From assembly GCA_020631605.1 (NCBI GenBank), contig JAHDGZ010000012.1, forward strand, positions 1-36,185: a stretch of DNA of 36,185 bases, given 5' to 3'. Shown in pieces: positions 1 through 12,584 of this stretch (position 1 is its first letter; each line of letters opens with the position of its first letter). The position numbers and the translations under genes are program-made. The notes below the pieces were generated by a model. It saw nothing but the letters and a program-made list of their open reading frames with translations. It was not told the origin of the DNA and did no database searches. This stretch comes from a bacterium (GTDB lineage: Bacteria; Patescibacteriota; Gracilibacteria; Absconditabacterales; Absconditicoccaceae).

Positions 1-278
1 ATATGCTTTTGTGACACTCCATGTAGGTTTGGGAACATTTAAGCCCTTGTATAAATGAGACGTGAGAGATCATGTGCTTCATCGTGAATCAGTGAGTATC
101 TCTAGCTGATTTTTGAAACAATTGGGTTTGCGAAAAAAGAATCATAAAAAAATAGTGGCAGTATGAACTACTGTGTGTAGGGTGTTGGAAACTCTCCCTT
201 ATCTACCCTTGGCCGATATGCATTGATGAGTGTGAGACTGGATACAGTCATACACCAAAGAGGATACGCATGGTTTTG

Positions 279-533
279 TTAGTAATGTAAGAATAGAGGA
301 GCATAAGATTCTGTTTCATACACAGCTTTTTGTCTATCCTTGATTTGCATTACACATCATAGGCGGGCTATTGACCAATTTCCACTTGCCCAAAACCTCT
401 CTATTGTTGCTGGTTTCAACGATTCTTTGATGATCAGAAAGGTTGATGTCTGTCTATCAGCACGCAATAGAAGAACGTTATAGGTTTTATAGTTTTGGTG
501 ACTGTATGTATCTTGATAAGAAATAACTTGCAT
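279..533 (-). CDS. small hypothetical protein (84 aa), code 25
   Basis: Open minus-strand frame with ATG and TAA and one internal TGA (MQVISYQDTYSHQNYKTYNVLLLRADRQ...). No family recognised; could be chance. Confidence 0.25.
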
Positions 534-593
534 TTTTCTTCCTCACCCGTATTATAGGAAATATCCGTTTATTATTTCTTTGTGTAATATATT

Positions 594-1568
594 ATGAGTG
601 ATACGAGAAAAATGATTATTATCTGATCGTGACCTGCTGGTCATACAGCTGCAATTTATGCTGGTAGAGCAATGCTTGAACCATTGATGTTTGAATGACG
701 AATGGCATGATGAGTAGCTGCATGATGACAGCTTACTACCACAACAGAAGTAGAGAACTATCCATGATTTCCTACCTGAATTACTGGTCCAGAGCTTATG
801 ATGAATATGAGAGAGCAGTCGCTAAATTCTGGTTGCGAAATAATCACAAAGACAGTTGATAGAGTAGAATTCTCTCAGGACCCTCGTGTGACACCTCATA
901 AAGTATTTGTTTGAAAAGACACATATACAGCGGAGACTATTGTGATAGCGACGGGAGCTACAGCAAAGCGTTTGTGATTGCCATGAGAAGAGAAATATTG
1001 GCAGCGTGGTATTAGTGCTTGTGCTGTTTGTGATGGAGCACTTCCTATCTTTCGTGACAAAGAATTGATCGTGATTGGTTGATGAGATAGCGCTTGTGAA
1101 GAAGCAAATTTTCTTACTAAATTTGCATCAAAGGTGACGATGTTGGTAAGACGTGATGTGTTGCGTGCCTCAAAAGTTATGCAACAAAGAGTGTTTGATA
1201 ATCCTAAAATTGAGATATTGTGGAATACAGAATGAGTGGAAATTGTATGAGATGGTGATGTTATGACGGGAATGAATATCATCAATAATAGTACACAAGA
1301 GACATCTGAATTGACTGCATGATGATTGTTTTATGCTATCTGACATAAGCCAAACACTGGTTTTCTAGAAAATCAACTGGCTCTTGATGATGCATGATAT
1401 CTTTTGGTAAAAGCTTGAACTGCTCAGACCTTTTCTTTTGGTACTGAAACAGCTATGCCATGAGTATATGCTTGATGAGATGTGCAAGATAAGAAATATA
1501 GACAAGCGATAACATCAGCTGGAACATGATGTATGGCAGCATTGGAAGCTGAGCACTTTCTTCAGTAA
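594..1568 (+). CDS. trxB: thioredoxin reductase (324 aa, TGA=Gly)
   Basis: [26 protein letters not shown]...; redox motif CAVCDG; second nucleotide-binding motif VIGGGDSACEEA; C-terminal [31 protein letters not shown]. Many TGA codons at conserved Gly. Confidence 0.96.
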
Positions 1569-1747
1569 TCTCTTTGCTCGTAAATTATATCTAAGAATTG
1601 AGATATCACTTGTAATATCTCTTTTTTGTCAAGCTCTTAATCGGCGCTACATGCTGGGTTTGTTTGACTGATCTGCTGTGATTGTTACCATGTAATATAG
1701 TTACATGTATTTTTTGCATTGAAAAAAAGTACTTTATCTTATGATTA

Positions 1748-3961
1748 ATGATTGTGGCGAGAAGAAAAACAACGAGAAGAAGAACTAGGTCGCGTCAAGC
1801 ACAGCTAGTTTTGGATAAGCATAGGGTAAGTGTTATATTGGTCGCATTGGGTTGATTCTATTTTTTTGCTATGAGCTTCGCTCCTGAATCACCTTTGATG
1901 CAATTTTTTCAGAGTTACGCAAGTTTCTTGGTTGGTGACTTTGGAGTGAATATTTTCTTCATGTTGTGTATCTTGGCTGGGCTGGTCATCTGGTTCAATG
2001 GAGAAAGAATGAGATCTATAATAAAGTGATTTTTCTGGGCTATTATGCTCATCTCATGAGTATTAAATTTCCCTTTGTTGGAATCAGGTAGTCTTCTGTA
2101 TCAACAATTTGGTTGATATTTTTCTTGGCCATTGATTTACCTGTTAGATCAACTATTTTGATGATCAGTTCAGGCTAGTAAGGCAATGATAGTGCTTTTT
2201 TCATTGATTTTTGTTTGATGGTTACGATATATGCTTCGTATCCCTGTGCCATCACTTAAGTTGAGCGTACCCCAAGATAAACCACTGAAAATCACGAAGA
2301 CCAAAAGCTCAAGATCATCTTCTAGACCTATTAAGAATGGATCACTTGCATCAACTGCAAAGAAGGTAGATAAACAATGATCATTGATGTGATCACTTTT
2401 CTGATCTAATGGTTCATGATCTAGTTCTCAGGAAAAGAAATTGTTGAAACAAGTGGTAAAATCACGTGTTGATAATAAGATGAAACAAGTAGAGGAAAAG
2501 AAGGAGTTATTAAAAATTGATTTTCCTAAGGAAAAACCTACGTTTCCAGCATCAATACTCGATAGCGGTGCTTCACACCAGAGTGATGTTGATGGTTCTT
2601 ACTTGGTAGAAAAAGCAAAAAATCTCCAACAAAAACTTTTGGAATTCAATGTTCCTATTAGTATAGAGGGATTTGATATTTGACCGTCTATTGTACAAAT
2701 CAGAGTAAGACCGGAAGCTGGGATAAAAGTGTCAGCGATCGAGAATCTGAAGAATGACGTCTCTCTTGCATTGAAATCTAAAGCATTACGTATCATATCT
2801 CCTGTGCCAGGTACTGATTGTATCGGTATTCAGCTGCCAAATCCACAACCACAAATGGTACATCTAGGTGATATGCTACAGTCTTCAGAGTTCCTTTCTT
2901 CAATGAAAAAGAATTTGACAAACCTGTCTATGGGTAAGGCAATTGATGGTTCTAGTGTAGTGAAATCATTGGAAAAAATGCCCCATCTTTTGATAGCTGG
3001 AGCAACAGGTTCAGGTAAATCTGTTGGAGTGAATGACTTTGTCTTGTCACTTATGTATCAGAATACACCATCTGAGCTAAAGTTTCTTATGGTAGATCCC
3101 AAACAGGTGGAAATGGAACTCTACTCAGGTCTTCCCTATCTCTTAGCTCCTATTGTGACACAGCCTGATAAGGCTTTGCGTCTACTCAAGTGGGCTGTAG
3201 AAGAGATGGAAGTAAGATATAAACTACTCAAAACAAATAGAGTAAAGAACTTGGTTGAATATAACAATAAGAATAAGAATGATCAGCTGTATCGTATTGT
3301 TATTGTAATAGACGAGTTGGCTGATTTGATGATGTCAGGAAACAAAAAAGATGTAGAAACATGTATCACACGTATAGCTCAAAAAGCTCGTGCTGTCTGA
3401 ATACATCTTATCGTAGCAACACAGAGGCCATCGGTTAATGTGATCACGTGATTGATTAAGGCTAATATGCCTACGAGAATTGCATTTGGTGTTGTATCTC
3501 AAATTGATAGTAGAACTATCTTGGGTGTGAAATGAGCAGAGGAGTTAGTATGAAGAGGAGACTTTTTATATATCGACTCATCTACTAAGTATCCTGTTAG
3601 GATGCAGGCTCCGTTTGTTGATACCCCAGAGATAGAACGTGTCGTAGAGTCACTCAAGGCTAAATATATGAAAGACCTGACAGAGGAGGATATTTATCAT
3701 CCTGAGTTGATGTCTGTGTTGGCATGACAAAAACATGTGTCACTAGCTACCTGATCAGGTAGCAAATGATGATGAACTGATGAAGACTTGGTAGAAGAAG
3801 CCATCATGGTTATCCAAAAAAGATGAAAAGCATCAGCAACTATGTTACAACGTACACTAAATGTTGGATTTGCACGTGCTGCCAGACTTATGGATATGTT
3901 GGAAGAGAGAGGAGTTGTGTGACCTCAAGACTGAGCTAAACCGAGAGAGATATTGATGTAG
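1748..3961 (+). CDS. ftsK: DNA translocase FtsK/SpoIIIE family (737 aa)
   Basis: N-terminal TM segments; [25 protein letters not shown] Walker [29 protein letters not shown]-terminal winged-helix gamma-like domain ([41 protein letters not shown]). Confidence 0.96.
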
Positions 3962-4142
3962 TATGAAAAGTATATCAATAATCCCTGTATTGATGCCTGT
4001 TATATCAAATTTTCTTGTTTGTGGTGTGCTTTCTCATGCGTAGTATGCCTCATGAATGGATTTCAGTCTCTTTTGGGATATACTTGTGTAGTTAGTATAC
4101 ATATGTTTGCTAACTTCTTATTGTGAGTTTTTTTCCTCAACT

Positions 4143-6602
4143 ATGGATTCAATTGTTCTAATAGTTATTGCTTTGCTTTTGATCTGTGCTGTTGCTTTTG
4201 TTGCAGCTAGATTTTTGCTACTCACATTTCGTACTGGTCGAAGAAAGACACAATGACAAGATATGCAATTCCTTTTGATCAAGATACCACATAGTGGTAC
4301 TTCAAAACAATGAGATATAGCAGCAGATGACAATATCCAAAGTATGAAACAGAACATCGAGGTGATGAGTCAGATCTACAAAAATTTTTGAGCATTGATT
4401 GATGATACTCGAAAAGCTCGTCGACTAGGTGCTGACTATATTAGCATGGAACTGATCGTAGAGAATGAGTTGATCAAGTATGTACTAGGTGTTCCCTTGA
4501 GATACAAGATGACGATAGAACAACTCATAGGATCGTTCTACCCAGGTGCTGTCATAGAAACTATTGATATGCCCAAGATGCTTGAGGCAGGAAAATATAT
4601 GTCAGGATGATGGTTCAAATTAAATAAAAAGGATGTCTTTCCTCTCAAAAACTATGACTCTTTTGAGGCTGATCCTATGGATAGTATCTTGTCTGCTTGC
4701 TCAAGATTGAGCAGAGATGAAAAACTTTCACTACAATTATTGGTAAGTCCTTTGTCATGAAAAAGATACGAGAGGTTCGTGAGTGTGGCAGAAAAAATCA
4801 AAGATGGTAAATCTGGATGGAGTCTGTGATCTTTACGAAAATTTTTCGTTTCTGGGAAAACAAAAGACGAAGATTGATGATCTGATAAGAAGTCTATTGT
4901 TCATGGACAAAGGACTTGAGCTATTGAACAAAAAGTAGAAGAAGAGTTGTTTGAGGTACGTATGAGATCACTAGTAACTTCTCCGATAGAAAATAGACCA
5001 AAGAGAGTACTTACAGATCTCTCTAAGACACTGACACAGTATAGTTATGTCTGATCAAACTCGTTGGGTATGAACAATGCCGAAAAAGATATTGTAGAAT
5101 TTTCTAGAAACTTTGTCAGAAGATTGGCTGTATGATTCGGTGGTTCACGAAAACGTTTTTGGAAGTGAGAAGGAGAGATGATTCTCAGTATCAAAGAACT
5201 TTCTTCATTGTATCATTTTCCCCATCGAAGATTCAATCGTAATCCACGTATCAAACGACAAAAATTTAAGATAGTTCCTGCTCCAGATAACCTACCTTCA
5301 GAGTGAATCTATCTTGGAGAGAATGTGTATGGAGGAATTAGGAAACCAGTGTATTTGAAACATAAGGATAGATTTAGACATTTCTATACTATAGGACAGA
5401 CTGGTACAGGTAAGTCTACTGCCATGCTGACCATGGCTATGCAAGATTTGAAGATGGGTAATGGATTTTGTTTGATAGATCCGCATGGAGACTTGTGTGA
5501 ACATCTGCTTCATCATCTACCCAAGGAGCGCATTGATGATTTGATCTATTTTGATTTTGCGAATACAGAATATCCGATAGGATTCAATGTGTTTGAGGCA
5601 GACAATGATGATGATAGAGATATTATCACCAATGATATTGTGGAGATGTTTGTGAATATGTATGGTCATGAGATTTTTGGACCTCGTATACAGGATTATT
5701 TCCGTAATGCTTCATTTTTGTTGATGGAACAACCAGATGGTTGAACCTTCCCTGAAATCATGAGACTATTTACTGATGATGCATTTTTGGAGACAAAGCT
5801 TAAGCATCTGAAAAACCCTGTGATAGCATCATGGTGGAACAAAACATATAGGGCGATGTGAGATAGAGAGAAGAAGGAGATTATCCCTTTCCTCCAAGCT
5901 AAGTTTGGACCATTTACGACATGAGTCTATGTGCGTAATGTAATTGGACAACCTAAGTCAGGGTTCAGTTTTTGGGATGCTATGCAAAGCAAGAAGATTA
6001 TCCTGTGTAACTTGAGTAAATGATTGACTGGAGAGATAAATTCACAGCTGATAGGTAGAATGTTTTCGATCCAGATTAAGCTTGCAGCACTGAAGAGAGC
6101 AGCGATCAAAGAAGAGGATAGAGTTCCATTCTTTTTGTATGTGGATGAATTTCAAAACTATGTTTCTAAATCTTTTGAAAGTATTTTGTCCGAGGCGCGT
6201 AAATACCGTTTGGGATTAAATATTGCCCATCAGTATATTGAGCAACTGAAATCAGCATGATTAGGTGGTAATGTAGATTTGAGTAAGCCTATTTTTGGTA
6301 ATGTGGGAAGTATGCTGGTATTGAAAGTATGACCTGAAGATGCAGAATTCTTAGAGAAGAATTTTGAACCAGAATTTGGAAAATCTGACTTGGTGAATAT
6401 GGATAGATTTATGGGAGTGACCAGACTTTCTGTTGATACACAACCATCCAAGCCATTTACCCTAAAGAATGCCAACCCCTATATTATTGATCATATCAAC
6501 AATGATGATAAGGTAGATGTGATTAAACAAATCAGTGCACTCAAGCGATGAACGAAGAGAGAGCTGGTAGAGAAAGAGGTGTTCTACAGAGTAGGTGTAT
6601 AA
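4143..6602 (+). CDS. VirD4/TraG-like (type IV secretion DNA-binding / DUF87-type) membrane ATPase (819 aa)
   Basis: N-terminal TM helix; RHFYTIGQTGTGKSTAMLTMAMQDLKMGNGFCLIDPHGDLCEHLL; VPFFLYVDEFQNYVSKSFESILSEARKYRLGLNIAHQYIEQL (Walker B and sensor region). Confidence 0.85.
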
Positions 6603-6631
6603 AAGTATTCTCATTTATAAAAAACATATCT

Positions 6632-7078
6632 ATGAAGTTTTTTTGGATTGTACTCCTTGTAGTATGTGATCAGGTGACGAAGTACCTGTTTTTTGATCTG
6701 CAGTTGCTGGAGTCTACACGACTTATGACACCATTGATCAATACGGGTATAGCTTGGTCTCTTCCACTTCCACAATGGATAGTGATAGCGCTGAGTATTG
6801 TTTTGATTGTGTTTATTCTCTGGTTTCTTGTGTGAGATAAGTATAGATCTTATGATCTTGCCGCGAAGTATTATACACCTATGAAGTGGTGACTAATTCT
6901 TTTTGTTTCATGAGCGATAGGTAACTTGTTGGATAGGTTGATCTACTCATGAGTCAGAGATTTTGTTGATTTTCATGTGCGACCCGTTTTTAATTTAGCT
7001 GATACGTTTTTGACTATCGCGTTCCTGATTATTGTATGGGTTGAGTTTGTCTGACCATTCGTGAACAAAGAGAAATAA
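6632..7078 (+). CDS. lspA: lipoprotein signal peptidase (signal peptidase II), 148 aa
   Basis: VCDQVTKYLFF; NTGIAWSLP; SGAIGNLLDRLIYSGVRDFVDFHVRPVFNLADTFLTIAFLIIV with catalytic Asp residues. Confidence 0.93.
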
Positions 7079-7148
7079 GACAAAATTTGCAAAAAATGTG
7101 ATTCGAGTTATATTGAGTATATCTAATTTTATTACTTTACGTGTATAC

Positions 7149-7877
7149 ATGGGTAGAATTTTGAAATGATTGTGAATTGCATTTTTGTGTTTGATCCTGT
7201 TTTTTGTTATTATCTGATTAGTGACATGATTGTTTTCAAACAATAAACAACTCAAAGCAGAAGCTAATCTCTTTGTAGATAATATCCAGGCAGAGAATTT
7301 TGCTGATGCATATGATGCAACGAGCCAACTCTTCAAAGATAGTATTTCACTTGAAGATTTTACTACTATGATGGGTAAAAGTGCTCTCTCTATGGGAGAT
7401 GTGAAATGGACAGGTATAGCTGCTAAGGTAGAAAACGGTATGAAGACTAAAACATATAATGGTACAGTATACGTAGAAGAGTATTGAGCAGATTATGATG
7501 TCACCTACACCACACTCAAAGAAGGGAAAGATTATAATCTGATCAGTATCAATGTAGACTTGGTAGAATGAGCAGCGCAAGGTGTTATCGTCAATGATGG
7601 CAGTGAGGAGTGAGCAATGTTGCCTGTAGAGGACACGAAGAAAATAGCGGATGATCGACCACAAGAAGAAAAAGATGCCGTAGTGGATACCTGTGTTTCA
7701 TCGATACCAGGAAACCTCTGACTGACTATTACTCAGAAGACTAGCTATTGTGGATGTGCTCTCGCGTTTATGCTCGATGCGTATCCACGTTTTGATGATA
7801 TACAATCAATGAGTATAGAAGAACTGAAGACTGTTTCTGAAGAAAGTGCTATGCAATGTGCACAGGAACTCAGATAG
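7149..7877 (+). CDS. membrane-anchored hypothetical protein (242 aa)
   Basis: Single N-terminal TM (GLGIAFLCLILFFVIIGLVTGLF) then a soluble domain (NLFVDNIQAENFADAYDATSQLFKDSISLEDFTTMM...); Cys-containing C-terminal segment; TAG stop followed by a terminator. Confidence 0.8.
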
Positions 7878-7891
7878 TTTCTCTGTACTAT

Positions 7892-7945
7892 AAAAACACT
7901 AGTGCTTTTCCTCACAGGGAGATGCAGTAGTGTTTTTCTTTTTTT
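7892..7945 (+). terminator. Rho-independent terminator
   Basis: Complementary arms aaaacactagtgc / gcagtagtgtttt followed by a T-rich run, directly after the TAG at 7875-7877. Confidence 0.75.
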
Positions 7946-8024
7946 GTGTTGATTGTGTTCGATATAAGTATATATGTTAGGAATATCGCACTATTGCGAA
8001 TACTTTTACTAGTAACTAGGCCGA

Positions 8025-8354
8025 ATGCAATTTGAAGGAAAAATTACACACATCTTGGATGTAGAAACAATTGGAGAAAACGCTACACCTAAGCAAACTG
8101 TTGTACTTGAAGAAGTAACAGACAGAGAGTATCCAGCATCTATCACAGTAGATTTCCGACGTGATAAAGTTGAACTACTTGCAAACATCTCCGTAGGTGA
8201 TGTTGTGAAACTATGATTGAACACGAGAGCAAGAGAGTATAACGGAAAATGGTATAACAGTGTTAGTGCTTGGAGAATGGATGTTGTTACTGATGGAGGA
8301 ACAGCTGCTGCACCAGCAACTAGCGACGAAGTAGACGATGATCTACCGTTCTAA
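8025..8354 (+). CDS. DUF3127-type OB-fold protein / SSB-like (109 aa)
   Basis: MQFEGKITHILDVETIGEN...REYNGKWYNSVSAWRMDV...DEVDDDLPF; acidic SSB-like C-terminal tip. Confidence 0.8.
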
Positions 8355-9295
8355 TTTTTTTTGAGAACTCTTCCTCTAGAAGTTTTCTCTATCTTACCTG
8401 TTTTGAAAAGTAGTGGTTCGACATCGTCTTCCACTGCTTTTTCATTCATTCATAATTGTATAGAGATTGTTTTGAGTCATACTGGTCATGAAGTGCCTTC
8501 AAGGATTTTGAGGTATTCTTTGTGGATATGAGAAATTCATCCATCTTCTAACTCTAGTCGATTGACAAATCCTGTTCGTGATGATTGTGTGAGTTTTTTT
8601 GCGCCATCATTTATGCTCAGTAGAAAATCTCTGAGTTGTGTGCAGAGGTTTTTGATTTGTCTTGGTACTGACTCAACTTTTTGTGAGATGTCTCCGACCA
8701 GTCATGTATCTGAGCATTCGATATTGTTGTATGCCAGGTAGTGTTGGATGATGTTTTCTTTTTCTGGTTGCGTATACGGCATGAAAGAAAAGTTGTATAC
8801 GAATCTGTTTTTGAGTGGGCTGGTAAGTTTCTCTGGTTGGGTAGTAGCACCAACGAGAGTGAATTGTTGGAGAGGGAGAGAAAGATTGGTTCCATCGGGG
8901 AGTATCATGTCTATACGATGATCTTCCATAGCGATGTAGAGTATCTCTTCTAGCTTGCTAGGGATCCTATGAATTTCATCAATAAAAAGAATGTCGTCTT
9001 TTTGTAATTTTTGTAACAAAGAGATGATCTCAGCTGGTTTGGTAATTGCATACGCTGTTACTTGAAAGAAGTTTTTCCCTAGTTGTTGACTGAGTAGTTC
9101 TGCTAGCGTTGTTTTTCCATATCCACTTGGTCATGCGAAGAGGATATGTCCGAGTGTGTGTTCATTTTTTTGAGCACTAATGATAGCAGTCTGGAGGACT
9201 TTTTTGATATGTTCTTGACCCACAAAAGTTGCAAAGTCTGTAGGACGATGTCAGTGATTGTTTGTCTGTTGTTCAAAGATATCTTGTTGGATCAT
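8351..9295 (-). CDS. ruvB: Holliday junction branch migration ATPase RuvB (314 aa)
   Basis: RPTDFATFVGQEHIKKVLQTAI, HILFAGPSGYGKTTLAELLSQQLG, ILFIDEIHRIPSKLEEILYIAMED, FTLVGATTQPEKLTSPLKNRF, C-terminal KTSRGRVLKKN. Start chosen at the first ATG after an in-frame TAG (9314-9316). Confidence 0.94.
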
Positions 9296-9313
9296 AGTAG
9301 GTTGATTGAGAGA

Positions 9314-10252
9314 CTATTGTTGGACAAATGAATCGGTGATGTCGTCATAGTCTAGTGTGATGTTTTGTGTTTCTGAAGTGATCATTATTTTGATAATCTG
9401 ATCTCATCTTTTGGTGATTTTGACGATAGCAGGGTATTCATCTACTACGGTTGAGATGATCGATGAGCTTTCTTGTTCTACGACTACTGGAGCTGATGAT
9501 GTATCCATTTTTTGATGTAATCTGTACATGTAGAGTGCTATCAAGTATCTATTGATGACTTGTTCTACATTGTCAGGGTTTTGTTCACTGGTGATCCCTA
9601 GGCTCTTGGCTTGATCATAGTAAGCTTGTCGTCGAGGATTGGTGCTTTCATCAAGACGATTACCGTTGTATATTCTCAAGATAACAGTCAGTGCTTCAGC
9701 TTTGGTTAATTTTTTGTTGGGTCTGAATGTATAGTCTTCATATCCTTTGAATATTCCTACCTTACACGTCTCTATGATGTGCGGTTCTAATGTCGGATCT
9801 GCATCTCCCAGATCTACGAAATCACATCTGTCGTTGACAGTATTACGGTTGTATCACGCAACTAGTGAAAAACGGTTGATCATCTTGGCGAATTGTGCTC
9901 TGGTGAGTTGATTGAATGGTTCGTAGCTATCTGCGTTGTTGAAGATAGTCATCTGATTCTGATACATCCATGCAAGTGCTTGTTCAAATTCTGATATCGA
10001 AGGTGATTTGATGCTTGTTTCAGTTACTGCTGTATTTACCTGGTTTGCTGTAGTGTCTACTGGTGGTACAAACTCTACTTCTTCTATTGGATTGACTACT
10101 TCTTCAACAGGTGCTTCCTGGATGCTTGGTTCAGAGTTATCATCGATGATTCTGATCTCATATGTTTCAGGATCAACAATAATTGTTTGAGCAAGTGCTA
10201 GTGTAGGAAAAGCTGCTAGAATACATGCTACTAGGATGCTAACTTTTTTCAT
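9314..10252 (-). CDS. secreted SLH-domain protein (312 aa)
   Basis: Signal peptide MKKVSILVACILAAFPTLALAQ; SLH-like motifs (LTRAQFAKMINRFSLVAG, GIFKGYEDYTFRPNKKLTKAEALTVILRIYNG). Confidence 0.88.
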
Positions 10253-10279
10253 GAGTTAGAGTGTATATAAATCTTGATG

Positions 10280-10307
10280 AGGATATGTAATTTGCTGATG
10301 TTGTCAA
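10280..10307 (-). promoter_or_regulatory. putative sigma70-type promoter for the SLH gene
   Basis: Minus strand TTGACA (10302-10307) - 16 nt - TATCCT (10280-10285). Confidence 0.5.
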
Positions 10308-10327
10308 TTGCTGTAAATTTCTTGCTT

Positions 10328-10355
10328 TTGACAATTGTTTCATAAGATGTAGAAT
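10328..10355 (+). promoter_or_regulatory. putative sigma70-type promoter for trpS
   Basis: TTGACA (10328-10333) - 16 nt - TAGAAT (10350-10355), upstream of the ATG at 10394. Confidence 0.55.
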
Positions 10356-10393
10356 AAACTCCCACAGACTACTTTATACACTAGCAACTATCG

Positions 10394-11371
10394 ATGAAAA
10401 GAATACTAACAGGAATTAAGCCAACAGGAGATATTCATGTAGGAAATTATTTTGGTGCAATCAAACCAATCATAGATCTGTGAGCAAAGCATCCAGATTC
10501 TGAAATATATCTGTTTATCCCATCTATGCACGCATTCACTACATTGCATGATCCAGATAGATTGAGAACAAATATCTTGAATGGGATGAAGATGTACTTG
10601 GCTATGGGTGCAGATCCTGATCGTTTTATGATTTATGATCAATCATATATCGCATGACATGCCCAACTAACACGAGTGCTTCAATGCCTAACGCATATGG
10701 GATTCATGGAACGTATGCATGTCTACAAAGATGCAGTAGCTAAGTGAACTGCTACCGATCTTTCTGTAGGTACGTTTTGTTATCCTATACTCATGGCTAT
10801 AGATATCATCATGTACGATGCTACCCATGTCCCAGTAGGTAAGGATCAGATACAACATGTAGAGTTCGCGAGGGATATAGCACAGAAGTTTAATAAGATG
10901 TTTGGAGAGACTTTTGTGGTACCTGAGTTGTTTGTCAGAAAAGAAGTGCAGACAATCATCGGAACAGATGGTCGTAAGATGTCTAAGTCATACAACAATG
11001 TGCTGTCGTTTCTCGATGATGAGAACACGCTGCTGAAAAAAGTAAAAAAAATACCAACATCAATGTTGGGTATCGACGAACCAAAGAACCCTGATGAATG
11101 TAATGTTTATGGTATCACCAAGCTGATCATCACTGAGGAAGAAGACGCAATGCTAAGAGACAAATACTTGGCTGGATGACTATCATTCAAACGAGCAAAA
11201 GATTACCTCTATGAGAAACTAGTCGCATTTATGTCTCCAATCCAATCAAAATTTGCAGCATTGGATGATGATTATGTGAGAAAACTACTGACAGAGAATG
11301 CAGAAAAAGCAAATATTATCGCTGAGAAAAAAGTAAAAGATGTGTATCAAAAAATAGGGTTCACCTTATAA
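10394..11371 (+). CDS. trpS: tryptophanyl-tRNA synthetase (325 aa)
   Basis: RILTGIKPTGDIHVGNYFGAIKPI; PVGKDQIQHVEFARDIAQKFN; GTDGRKMSKSYNN. Confidence 0.95.
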
Positions 11372-11411
11372 GACACCACTTACCATAGTTATTTTACCCT
11401 ATACACTATTC

Positions 11412-12560
11412 ATGAAATTAGTACTGACCTGTCCACGTTGATGTGGTCAGTTTCTCAAAAAAGAAGTAATCCGTCTGTGATATGACGTGACTGAAAGTCA
11501 GACGGGTTGGTTGTCATTGGAAACTGAAAAAGAGAGCTCGATTGCTCATCTTAATGTATGGAGTAGAGTAGCCAATACTGTTTTTCTCGAGCTAGGGATA
11601 GGAAATTGTGTCAATCTGGACGCATATTTTTGATTAGTAGAAAAGATAGACTGGAAGTCGTATGTGACTGATGGTCAAGCTGTAGTGGTTACTGCTCAGG
11701 CTTCAGGAGAATGATTCAACTCTCCTCGTACATTGCAATCATTATGAATGAAGGCAATTATGAAAAGCCTCGTAACTGAGTGAGAGAAGTGGCAAGAAGA
11801 TTCGAATATAGAACCACTACAAGTACATGTAGTAGTGAAATGATGACTGGTACAAATACTACTTAATACAAGTGGAGAGCAACTCTGGAAGCGTGGCTAC
11901 CGTCATGAGATAGGAGATGCTCCATTGAAAGAAAACTTAGCGGTATGCTTACTCTATACGATAGGTCGACGTTGGAAAGAAGCATTGTTGGATCCGTGTT
12001 GTGGTTCTGGTACTATCTGTATCGAAGCAGCGATGATCGCATTGAACAAAGCACCAGGAATGCATAGGACCTTTGCTTTTGAGTTGTTTGACTGGTATGA
12101 TGCTACTCATCTCAAGGCAGTAAGATCAGAAGCGTTGGATAAGATGTATGACGGAGATGCATCCAAGTATAGTATCACATGATCAGACAATGATGCACAT
12201 ATGGTAGATAGAGCAAATAGCAATGCAGTACGCGCCTGAGTGGCAGACTATGTGCACTTTGAGATCAAAAATGTACACGACGTAAAAAATCATCTGTGAG
12301 TGATTTGTTCTAATCCCCCGTATGGAATGAGACTAGATCATGATCAAGAAGATGCTGTTTTTGCTATACACAAGAAGCTTCTGACCTTGATCTCTGGTGA
12401 AGACACCAGGTGATGAGTGATCAGTGGATGGAAACTGATGCAGGGGAAGTGGAGGATGATACGCGATAGTTTGGAGCTACCGTTTACCAAAGAGGTGAGT
12501 CGAAAACCCAAGAGTATTATGAACTGACCGGTAGAGTGTAGTATCTGGAAGAGAATTTAG
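11412..12560 (+). CDS. THUMP/RlmL-like N2-guanine RNA methyltransferase (382 aa)
   Basis: LLDPCCGSGTICIEAAMIA (SAM motif); ICSNPPYGMRLDHD (NPPY motif); RGYRHEIGDAPLKENLA. Confidence 0.88.
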
Positions 12561-12584
12561 AGCTTTTATTATTCCTTTTTGTCT

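Noticed and set aside
896-1285. 129-aa minus-strand ORF in the supplied track
   Set aside because: Antisense to trxB, whose + strand frame is continuous and strongly conserved under code 25.
9404-9679. RuvB start at 9385 (an upstream in-frame ATG)
   Set aside because: An in-frame TAG at 9314-9316 separates it from RuvB; that ATG lies in the SLH protein's C-terminus.
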